DNA of 64,000 nucleotides from positions 813,001 to 877,000 of the forward strand of contig CALYLW010000125.1 of the NCBI GenBank assembly GCA_944989445.1. Reading direction: 5' to 3'. The stretch comes from Ampullaceana balthica. Lineage: Eukaryota > Mollusca > Gastropoda > Lymnaeidae. Of this stretch, positions 35,960 to 46,225 are shown piece by piece; positions within the stretch are counted from its first letter, which is position 1, and the number at the start of each line of letters is the position of its first letter. The notes beneath the pieces were generated by a model. That model saw only the letters and a program-made list of their open reading frames with translations, ran no database searches and had not been told where the DNA came from. The position numbers and the translations under genes were made by a program.

Positions 35960-37300
35960 ATTTACTTTCCTAACTTTCATAAAAGAAAAATCGTTTAGTA
36001 TCTATCATAATTTAAATTATTTGTAATAAATTGTTCTATGGACAATATTTTGTTGTCTTAAATCGCTTATTGTGGAATGAAGATAATTTTTCTCAACTTC
36101 ACTTTGGAGAAGCTCCTTTCACAACAAGCGACACTGATAGCAATTGTTGAAAAAATTCTTAGAAAAATTACCATGTTGGGTACAGAATTTTCCATTCTTA
36201 CTATTGAATAAATTTTATTAGATCAAGGGGGCCTTTCCCCCCGTTTTTCTAACATAATGCCTCTTCTTGTAGTGTAGGTACAGCCATAAAAACCTGGATC
36301 CTTTTTCTTTCCATATCGAACTGTTCTTTATCAATTTCAATAAAGTAATTTATTTGATGTTCAAATGCTTCATTTAGTAGGTTACATGGTATTATATATG
36401 AATATTTTCTTGCAAGGACTTGCAACTCATCAAAGCGTTCTTTTATTTTCTTTTATAATCCCATCCATGGATAAACACATTTCCCGTTATACTTCTCGTT
36501 CTAAAGAAAGAACCACGTCTTCTTAATTTTCCCCACTCATATTTTTTTCTCCTTCTAACTCAGCGTTCAGTTGATATCTCCAACTCTTCACAAATTGTTT
36601 GGCTGATATAACAGCGTTTTGTATTAGCACATCACTTTGTTCCATGCAATGGGTTTGCATTAATTTAAAAAATGACGGGTTCCCATAAATTAAGATAACA
36701 TAGAAAAGAAAAAGATTGCATTGAATTGAGTAAAGCATCTGATCTCGTTTTACTTACTAGTTACTCTTTCAGATGTCAATTTTTCCAAGACGCTTGAAAT
36801 TTTAAAGTACTGTATGTTTTTTCGAAATTATGTATGCCTATTGTGGTGTTTATTAACGGAGAAATTTGAATATTTTCATGTTCTTGCTATAAATCTTTAT
36901 AATTTTCCATAAAATAGACGAATTCAAATTATTTACACACTACTTTAATTGGATAGGTGTAACATTTTTAATGAATAACCGTATTATAATGAAAACCACA
37001 AATTATTTGTGCTACTTTAATGCAATAAAAACAAAATAATTTTAATTTTTAATAACTTACCTTACAATAATTTACTTAAAACTCAAACAGTAATATAAAT
37101 TACTACTTGCAAGTTAAACACAATATTTGAACCAACATGAATTGTAGGTACTTGTTCGCGCATCATTCTGCGAATGTAAAAATTCCTGGCAAAAAACCAT
37201 CGTGCTGATATTAATAGCACATATTATTGAACCCAGCGGTGATGTGTTTTTTGTGTAGTTTCTTTAAAAAAGCATCATCTGGTCGTATACCGCGTAATTT
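35960..37300 (-). pseudogene. hAT transposase pseudogene, C-terminal part visible
   Basis: On the reverse strand near 36080-36180 the frame reads FSTIAISVACCERSFSKVKL, the hAT dimerisation core, followed after stops by IEQFITNNLNYDRY. Upstream pieces include AVISAKQFVKSWRYQLNAEL (36523-36738). Many stops; non-functional. Confidence 0.72.
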
Positions 37301-37675
37301 TCCAAACAAATCGATACCTTTTTTGAGTGATTTTAAATTTTTGAATGGTTTTGCGTTTGTTATAACATCCACTATGTAATAAAACAAATGTGGGAATTAA
37401 GACTAGAAATTACGAATATTTTTGTTTCACCTTGGTTTCCCCCTTCAAAAGAAAAATGGTGGTTGTCGGAATAGGTTGCACTTTTCAAATGCCCACAAAT
37501 GCCGCCCCTAAATGTGTGCCACCCGGTGCGGACCGCCCCCACCGCCCCCCTCTAGCTACGCAACTGCTCAAACTTTTATAATAAAGGCGAAAAGGAATTT
37601 AATGGGTAAGCCCGAAAAAACCCCACCAAGAGAATAAAACAAAATCTACCACAGCGCCACCTAACAGCATTATTC

Positions 37676-37777
37676 CATACATACATACATACATACATAC
37701 ATACATACATACATACATACATACATACATACATACATACATACATACATACATACATACATACATACATACATACA
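37676..37777. repeat. (CATA)n microsatellite
   Basis: About 25 perfect tetranucleotide copies. Confidence 0.98.
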
Positions 37778-37807
37778 GACAACTGGAATTATGTATATTG
37801 ACTAGAC

Positions 37808-38222
37808 GCCCCGCGGCGTAGCATACGCCGCAGACTTGCTCATGGAGAGTGCAAAGAAAGTGGAGAAAGAACCGACACAAAATACAGCACGAAGAGATCA
37901 AAACAACGCGAGTGAACGCCGGTTAATAAACGGGAGGCGGTTAACAACAACCTCAGTGTGCATATCTTTACGTTTACTCGCTATTTTTTATTTACTTAGT
38001 GCTGCTTTTTGTGTCTGTACTCTCACCCCACAACCGTTCTTTGCACTGTCTATGATGAGCTAGTCTGCGGGGTATGCTACGCCGCGGGTCTCTCCAGAGT
38101 TCCTTCTTTTCATTCACTCACAGTTGTTTGCCCAAACCCACCCCATTTTGACAATTGTGTCTTTCAGGAAGTCTTCACCCGTCACTAAATCATTAGCAGC
38201 GTATGCTACGCGCGGGTCAGCT
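37808..38222. mobile_element. Foldback element with Helitron-type ends on both sides
   Basis: Left end, read in reverse, is gcggcgtatgctacgccgc (8-bp stem) then ggggcgtCTAG; right end is gcgtatgctacgc then gcgggtcagCTAG. Arms 37812-37860 and 38037-38090 are inverted copies (cagacttgctcat ... gtgcaaagaa). Homologue at 6497-7003. Confidence 0.65.
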
Positions 38223-38291
38223 AGTACACATCATAATTAAAAATAACTTATATTATATATAGATGTAATACAGAACTTTCATTTATTTTAA

Positions 38292-38752
38292 AACATTGAT
38301 AAACTAGAACAAATTCAAAAAAGAGCTGCCAGATTCATTACTGGAGAATATTCAAAACTGACAAGAATAACACTATTAGTTAAATCATTAAACCTTGAAA
38401 CACTAGAGGATAGAAGAACCAAGAGCAAAATAGTAATCATACACAAAGCAATTAATTATAATTTAGAAATACAACAAAAAGATAACTTAATACAACCCTC
38501 AGATAGACATAATGATAAAAACACCTTTCTTATTCCGTATGCAAGAACAAACACATACAAGTTTTCCTTCTTCCCGTCCGGAATTCGGGCGTGGAATGGG
38601 TTGCCTGAAGAATCCAGGAAAACCAACACTTTTTCAACATTTAAATCTCTAATAAAAATGCAGGACTAAACACAAACCATAGATAAGCGTAGGACGCAAT
38701 AATCTTCTGTATAGAAGGAGCGTCTGTAAACAGATAAGATAAGATAAGATAA
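38292..38752 (+). mobile_element. LINE 3' end, copy 2
   Basis: Same C-terminal frame as the intron-8 copy but starting 17 bp further upstream (NIDKLEQIQKRAARF), stop at 38667-38669, tail gataagataagataagata. The flanks (tttcatttatttt and attttatttatttttatttg) are contiguous in the homologous reverse-strand sequence at ~35840-35870, giving an empty site. Confidence 0.88.
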
Positions 38753-38899
38753 TATTTTATTTATTTTTATTTGATTCATTTATTATCATATTGAAAAATT
38801 TTATGTGGAACGTTCGAAAAGAGTTACATTTGGTGCAGTAATTTTTGGTGCGCACTATTGAACAAATCATCATTACATCCAAGAAGCATTACATCCATT

Positions 38900-39884
38900 A
38901 CGGGAATTATGTATGTTGATTGTTCCGACGCCTCCGCAGTGTAGGTATCGGGAAGAAGCGTTTGGTCGGGAAGGTGTAATGTGCACGACGATGTCAAGTG
39001 TTTTAGTCTTATATGAACGTAGACACAGATTTTAAACAGTTTCTGAATTATTTAAGGTAAATGAAAAATCTACATCTTTATAATCAGTTTTTAGGAATGA
39101 TTTTCAAATACATGACACAAGAATATTTGTCAACAGACCAATTTTAACAAAATAATAAATCAAATCATTTTTTTTAAAACAAGAGACCTACTATTTTCGG
39201 GATCTATTTCTAATTAACCCAAATTCCAGGGGTCAAACTGAGAGTGATTCGTCAATCGCTCTATCTATTCTAGGAATCTGAAAACAACATCTGGTTCACA
39301 TTTCTTTTGCCTGCTATACAAATTAGCAGATTAGTTTCCTTTCAAAGCGTCAGTTTTACGTGGTAATAAATATTGGCTTGATTAATTTGAAGACATACTT
39401 TACTTCTGGACAAATCAATGCATCTCAGATGGGTATTGTGTCGTGTAACAGCTGCGCTGAGATCAATTGTTTTGGATGAATCCATGACGTCTCGACACCG
39501 GACGTTTTGACCCAGGTCGGTTAGACCAATGACGGTGGTTTTTTTTTATTCGTCTGAAATAGGCATTGCGTAATAAATTTATTCTGATAAATTAAGGGCC
39601 AGCAGTGGTAGCAAGATTACCATCTCTAACTACAATAGTCTGCCATGTTAAAGGCTATATGACACACCAGCCTCGGTAACTTGAGTACCTTAAGACTATG
39701 GCGTCACACGGAGGAGTGCGGGCCACCCCGCGTGAAACAATCGAAATAGGACGATGACACCAAAATCTAAAATTTTACTGAGTACGATTTTATGTCCAAA
39801 AGGACGACATTTATATTGACTTCACCGTATTGTCTGTATTGGTCGGTTAGTCAGCCGGGCGGAAAAACAAAAGTAAAAAAAAAC
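38900..39884. other. Intergenic with decayed repeats
   Basis: 39478-39540 is a reverse relative of the GGTCGAA repeat. 39697-39770 (tatggcgtcacacggaggag) is an eroded end of the GGCGTCAC hAT family. No gene. Confidence 0.4.
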
Positions 39885-40800
39885 AACCCCGTAAAAACAA
39901 AGTTTTTGACTATAAATCGCTTATATATGAGACATAACTAAAAGTATTGATTATGTTCAAACGCGACAAACATTTAAAGACTGACACCGAGTGACATCCC
40001 ATGGCTTTAAAACCGGGGGAAGGGACGGGAAGGGGTGTGGACAACGACCGGTGGCGTCAACGCGTGAACTCAACTGACACGTGAAAGAAAAACAATAACA
40101 AACCGTGAATTTGAATTACATATGTTATCTAGAGATAAACTAAAAATGCATTTATTTAATTACGGTAAGTTCGATCAATCTGAAAGTTTGATACAATGCA
40201 TTACTAGGTAACACGAGTCTATGTGCCAAATTTCAGCTCGATGGCATCACGGAAAGTGGGTCATTTTTTACTTTTGTTTTTCCGCCCTCCCGACCGACCG
40301 ACCGCGAGCCCAAGAGACGGCGGTGAAGTTAATATAAGTGATTTTAAAATGACACACTTCCCGTAATGCTATCGAGCTGAAATTTTTCACATAGACTTGT
40401 GTCAGCTAACAATGCATTGTTTCAAAATTTTCAGATAGACTTAATGTACAGGAATTATATTCATTAATTTTTAGTTTATCTCTATGTATCTCTATGTAGC
40501 CATCTGCTATAGTTGACCTCCACGGGTTACTGGAGTTCACTCCAGTCATCGATGACCACATCCCTGTTTTTACAGCAAGGCGAGTTCAGTCACGTTCAGT
40601 CTGTAAATGTTGGTCGCGCGGTGCGTATTATATTGAAAAAAATCAACAATTTTATATATTTCTCATATACAAGGGATTTATAGTCAAAAACTTTGTTTTT
40701 ACGGTTAGTTTAGTTAAATCCCTTATATTACCTTTACCGTCTTGTCTGTTGTGGTCGACCAAGCGGGCGGGTGGAAAAACAAAAATAAAAAATGAACCAC
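39885..40800. repeat. Inverted pair of the ~450-bp repeat
   Basis: 39885-40347 reads in reverse and 40351-40715 forward; both carry the cttatatatgag/aaaactttgtttttac core and ccaaatttcagctcgat-type segment. A second forward unit starts at 40716. Confidence 0.7.
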
Positions 40801-41690
40801 TTTCCGTGATTCTATTGCAAATTTTTACGGGTTGTTTAAATTTAAAAAAAAAGCAACCGTTTTTCATGGGGTAACGACTGTTTTCTATATTTTAAATACT
40901 TTTAATGTAATTAACTGCTTTTTTGTTTCGGGCGTGCGGCGTAGAAGAATACGCTTTGCTGAGGTTGTAGGGCGAGGCAGACGCTCAGTCTCTGTATATA
41001 CTCAATTTTGGTTGTTCTTAAAGTATGACTGACACGACTTAAACTTTAAAAAAATGTATTCAACTAATTAATAAACAACTTTATTTTAGTTCAAGGCTTG
41101 TCTGAAATATGTTGGGAACATTTTCCTTCCTTAAATTGTTGTCACATGTCATTAAAAAAGAGCGCACATTGAAAGAGCGACGACTAATGGGGGCAAACAT
41201 AAGGATGCAATATCTCGTTTGTAGTCCAGTTTAAACATTAACATCTATTAAAACATTGGCTCCCAACATTTTTCGGGTGGTGACCACTTTTTATAGAAGC
41301 AACGTGACACGCGACCCCCAAGCAATTAAATAAAATTTTTGAAAAGTTTTTTCCGTATAATATTATTTTAAACTGTATTTAATAGGCTGGTACTGATTTT
41401 AAAATGTGTTCGATTAATCGGGAAAACATGTAATTCACTATTCGATGAAATTCGATTAATTATATTTTTAGAACGCATATATAGATCCCGTTAAGTCGCG
41501 ATTTATTATTTCACGAAATCGGCTAAGTCGCGGTAATTCCATAGCTCCCAAATTTTGTGACGTAGCGCAGCAAATTCGTTCTGCTTTGCAAGAAATAAGG
41601 AAGAAAACACTTTAAAAAAAAACTTATGTACCTCTAAATAAATAATAATAATACGAGGGAAAAGTATGAAAGCAACAAAAAATATAAATT
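40801..41690. other. Intergenic, decayed hAT piece
   Basis: 41255-41340 (attggctcccaacatttttc ... gtgacacgcgaccccc) resembles an eroded hAT end. Otherwise AT-rich, no gene. Confidence 0.35.
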
Positions 41691-43320
41691 ACTAGCGAAA
41701 ACCCGTGATTAGCAGCGGAAAATAAGAATTTCAGTTAGCGTTGAGAACCGGCTAACACCAATTCAAAAAACCAATTGACTTCAATCTGGATCATGATGTA
41801 TATATTAGTTTGTCAATATTTGTATAAAAAATCGTGTGAAATCGAATGGTAAAAATTTATTAAACGTTTACTAAAGAGAGATTAGGGACCCTCTGTTCTA
41901 AAAGAATGATCAATATAATTTTAATGCCCTATAGTATTTTAATATAAGCCATCAAGTTTTTATATTGGAAGCTTTGTAAAATCCCGTTTACACATTATCC
42001 AAAGTTTAATAGCATTTTATTTAGCTCATATAAGTTGAAAAAAGTACATTGGCCCACTGGCCCCCAGTAAGTGATGGCTTACATATTTTTTTCGCCTGTT
42101 ACCATTGCGGGAGGGTACCCAACAACTTCCTATAGTTCCATGATCCTTTCTACACAGGAGGTTGGTCATTTTATGTTGAGTCTTTTTTGAAGCTAATATA
42201 AGGGAAAAAAACTACATTTGGGCTCCCGGCTCCCAAGTGACTGATAATTTTATATCTTTTTCCACTGTTGCCATCGTGGGAGGGTACTCAACAAATTCCC
42301 AAAATTTCATGCTTCTACCTACATGGGAAGTGAGATAATTAGTGATTAGTCCGATTTTAATATAAGAAAAAAACTACTTTTGGGCTCCGGCCCCCCGGGG
42401 AGTGATAATTTAAATACTTTTTCGCCTGTCACCATCGCAGGAGTATGCTTAACAATTTCTTAAGTTTCATGCTTTTACCTACACGGGAAATTGGAAAATA
42501 GTGATGAGTCAGGTTTTAAATAGCTCATATAAAGAAACAAAAAACTACATTTGGGCCCCGGCTCCCCCCTTAGTGGGAATTTTAACATTCTTTTTCAGCT
42601 GTTTCATTTACCTATATACACAGAAGTTTGGAGATTTAATGATGAGTCTGTTATATATAGCTTATATTAGGAAAAAATTACGTTGGGGCCCCTGGCCCTC
42701 CAGTGAGTGATAATTATATTTTTTTCGCCTGTTAGCATTGCGGAAGGGTACTCAACAACTTCCCAAAGCTTCATGAGTGATGAGTCAGTTTTTACATAAT
42801 AAAAATAGTAGATTTGGGCCCCAGCTCCCCGGGGAACGAAAATTTTATATTTTATTCGCCTTTTACCATCCCGGAGGTGTACTTAACAACTTTCCAAAGT
42901 TTCATGCTTTTACCTACACGGAAAATTGAAGAATTAGTTATGAGTCAATTTTTATATAGCTCATATAAGGAAAAAACTACTTTTTGCCCCCCCCCCGGCC
43001 CCAGTGAGTGTTAATTTAAATAATTTTTCTCCTGTTACCATTGCATGAGTGCACTCAACAACTTCTCAAAGTTTCATGATTCTACCTACACGGGAAGATG
43101 GAGAATTAGTGTTGATTCTGTTTTATTTAGCACATATAAGAAAAAAAAACTTTTTTGGGCCCCGGTCCCCCATGCGTAGGAATTTTTTCAAATTTTCGTC
43201 GCCAGGGGGTACTTAAAAACTTCCCAAAGAGTCATGCTCCTACCTACATGGGAAATTGGAGAATTAGTGATGAGTAAGTCAGTGAGTGAGTCATTAAGGG
43301 TTTTGTCTTTTATTAGTATA
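41691..43320 (-). mobile_element. Helitron-like element A with ~166-bp array
   Basis: Starts ctagcgaaaacccgtgatta (reverse of a CTAG 3' end) and ends ttttgtcttttattagtata, the reverse of the start of element F at 61089 (taataaaaggcaaag). Body is ~8 diverged ~165-bp units with tttcatgcttctacctacac and gggccccggc. Confidence 0.75.
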
Positions 43321-45300
43321 CTAGCAAAATAACCGCGCTTTGAAGCGGAAAATTAGGATTTCAGTTAGTGTTGAGAATCCGGGTAACACCAATACAAAAC
43401 ACGAATAGATTTCAATTTCGATCATGATGGATATACTTGTTTGTCAATATTTGTCAAGGTCGTGTAAAATCAAATGGGGAATAAAATTAAATTAAGGGAA
43501 CACGTGGAAAATGGGTGCAGGATGTGCGTATCTCATAAGGTATGAAGAGTTCAATCTAGATCATTATGGGGAACAGACTTTAGGAGTTCAATACCCTATA
43601 GAATTAAAAAAAAATCACATTTTGTAAATAATTCATCCATTTATCCAGTAGCCACTGTTTAAGAATATCTTTTATATAACTCATGTTTAAAAATGGCATT
43701 ACGGGCCCCAGCCCCTATTAATTGGTGTTTTAAACAAATCTAATGCCAGAAACCTTCCCAAAGTTTAAAGACTGTGAAATGAATAAAATACTATTTATAC
43801 AGCTTAAAAAAACTTGGTTGGAAATTTAATGATGAGTCTGTTTTATAAAGCTCCTTTAAGGAAAAAAGTACATTTTGGCCCCCGGTCCACCATGAGTGGG
43901 AATTTATAGTTATTTTTCACCAAATAAATAACAAATTCCCAAAGTTTCATGCTTCTACCTACACGGGAAATTTGAGAATTAGTGATGAGTCAGTTTTTAT
44001 ATAGCTCATATTAAGAAAAAAACTTAATTTGGATCCCCGGCCCCCCATGAGTGGGAATTTTTAAAAAAATAATTCACCAGTTATCGTCGTAAGAGTGTAC
44101 TTAGCAAGTTCCCAGAGTTTCATACTCCTACCTACTCGAGAGGTTGGAGATTTAATGATGAGTCTGTTTTATGTAGCTCGTATAAGGAAAAAAATACATT
44201 TTTGCCCCGCCTACGCCCCCCCCCGGGAGTGATAATTTATAAAAAATTTTTTGCCTGTTACCATCGCTGAAGTGTACTCAACAACTTCCAAAAGTTTCAT
44301 GCTTTTACCTACACTATAAATATGAGAATTAGTGATTTTCTATTTTTATATTGCTCATATTAGGAAAAAAATATATTTGGGCCCAAGTCCCCCTCTGAGT
44401 GGGAATTTTTAAAATTCTTTTTCGCCAATTATCGTCGGGAGAGGGTGCTCAATAACTTCCCAAAGTTTCACGCTCTTACCTACACGGAAAATTGGAAAAT
44501 TAGTGATGAGTAAGTTTTTAATATTAGATAAAAACTACATTTGGGCCCTCAGCCCCAAGTAAGTGATAATTTAAATTACCAATTTAAATTTGTTACCATC
44601 GCGGAAGTGTACTCAATAACTTTCCAAATTTTCATGCTTCTACCTACACGGGAAATAGAAGAATTAGTGATTTTCAGTTTTTATATATATATCTCATAGT
44701 AGGAAAAAAACTACATTTGGGCCCCCGATCCCCAGTCAGTGATAATTAAAATATTTTTCGCCTGTTATCATCGCGGAAGTGTACTCAACAACTTCCCAAC
44801 GTTTCATGCTTCTACCTACTCGGGAAATAGGAGAAATAGTGATTTTCAGTTTTTATATGTATCTCATATTAGAAAAAAACTACATTTGGGCCCCCGATCC
44901 CCAGTCAGTGATAATTTAAATATTTTTCTACTGTTATTATCGCGTAAGTGTACTCAACAACCTCCCAACGTTTCATGCTTCTATCTACTCGGGAAATAGG
45001 AGATTAGTGATTTTTATATAACCCATATAAGCAGAGCTGTCTTTACACCAGTTTTGGCCCCCGGGCAAAGAAATAGTGTTGGGCCCCTTCCCCGCAGGAA
45101 TAAAAAATAAATATACATAATATATAAATTAACATATTCCCATGGGGCCCCTATGCTCGTGGGCCCCCGGGTAAATGCCCAACGGCCTTATGCGTTAAGA
45201 CGGCCCTGCATATAAGGGGAAAAACGTGTTTGCTATAAAAGTTAAATGGAGATCTATAAGTGAGAGAATGATTGAACTACATATGTTAAACCTCATTAGC
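43321..45300 (-). mobile_element. Helitron-like element B with ~166-bp array
   Basis: Begins ctagcaaaataaccgcgctt with a ccgc/gcgg stem, abutting element A head-to-tail; the first ~120 bp match those of A. About eight ~168-bp units. Split near its end by a hAT MITE; 5' terminus not found. Confidence 0.7.
45032..45208. mobile_element. hAT MITE inserted in element B
   Basis: 177 bp with inverted ends cagagctgtctttac / gttaagacggccctg and a perfect 8-bp duplication catataag at 45024-45031 and 45209-45216. Interior ttggcccccgggcaaa / gggcccccgggtaaat also inverted. Confidence 0.93.
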
Positions 45301-45469
45301 GCCCGCCCCACGTTTTTAGTCATATTAAATTCAAAGTACTTGAGCTTATAAGTTTAAAATGATTTTCTTCTTTTTAGTCCACTTATAAAAACGTGGTTTT
45401 TAAAAATCCTTTTTTATCTTTATTTATTAAGGGTCACCGTTGCGAAATTAATTAGATAGTTACACTAAG

Positions 45470-45653
45470 CAGTGGCGTCACTGGGGGGGGGTGCAGACCA
45501 CACCGGGTGAGACCACCACAAGGGGTGACACAAAAACATAATGTTCCCTTTAAGTGGCACTGGAAGACTCGGAGGAGTTCTATGGGTTAAGTCGTGAGGG
45601 GGTGACACCATGAGCTACCACCCCACGTGACACCAACACTAGTGACGCCTTAT
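45470..45653. mobile_element. hAT MITE, GGCGTCACTAG-terminus family
   Basis: cagtggcgtcactggg at left, cactagtgacgcc at right; interior aagtcgtgagggggtgacac and catgagctac match the copy at 702 and the hAT at 31247. Right terminus eroded. Confidence 0.75.
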
Positions 45654-46052
45654 GCCTTAAGATATGATTTTGGTTACATCCCTGGACATCCGCTTAAATT
45701 ACTTGTGATGATTGTTCACATCAGTCACAACGGGTCAACAATAATTTTTTGTTGTTGTATGAAATGAAGCGGTTTAATTAGTCATAGATTATTTATTTTC
45801 CCCTTTTGAAAATTAGCAGTCGGATTATCTCAAGGAATTGAAAAGAGCTGAAGCACGCAAACACTCCAACAGCTGATAAATTGTAAGAGGTAATTCCAGT
45901 TATTTCAGTTCAGAGAGACAATCGCCAACTGACGCTGTTATGATTATTCCCCACAAAAAACATCTAAGCTGTAAATTTTATATTAACTTGCGATGTGTGC
46001 ACCTTTAAACGAAATAATCATCTTTAAGTGAAGAGTTAAAATAATGATTATG

Positions 46053-46054
<2 letters not shown>

Positions 46055-46137
<83 letters not shown>

Positions 46138-46174
46138 AGAGAGAGAGAGAGTGAGAGAGAGAGAAAAGAGAGAT
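46055..46174. repeat. (TA)n then (GA)n microsatellite
   Basis: ~80 bp of TA followed by ~40 bp of GA/GAGA, directly before the tandem Helitron-like units. Confidence 0.96.
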
Positions 46175-46225
46175 ACACGTATATATACTCACACTCACAT
46201 ATATATCAAAATGTATATCTCTTAT

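Larger units (their letters stand above)
35369..37566 (-). mobile_element. Second hAT transposon remnant, 2.2 kb
   Basis: Inverted ends cagttgcgtagctag / ctagctacgcaactg and a perfect 8-bp duplication ctcaaact at 35361-35368 and 37567-37574. Subterminal gccacccggggcgg / ccgcccccaccgcc. Contains a nested CGTCC-MITE near its left end and reverse-strand transposase remnants. Confidence 0.9.

Noticed and set aside
37576..37901. Frames with MYVC repeats
   Set aside because: Translation of the (CATA)n microsatellite.
42060..45030. Regular ~166-bp repeats as a CRISPR-like array
   Set aside because: Units are long, diverged and have no unique spacers; they are a minisatellite inside Helitron-like elements of a eukaryote.
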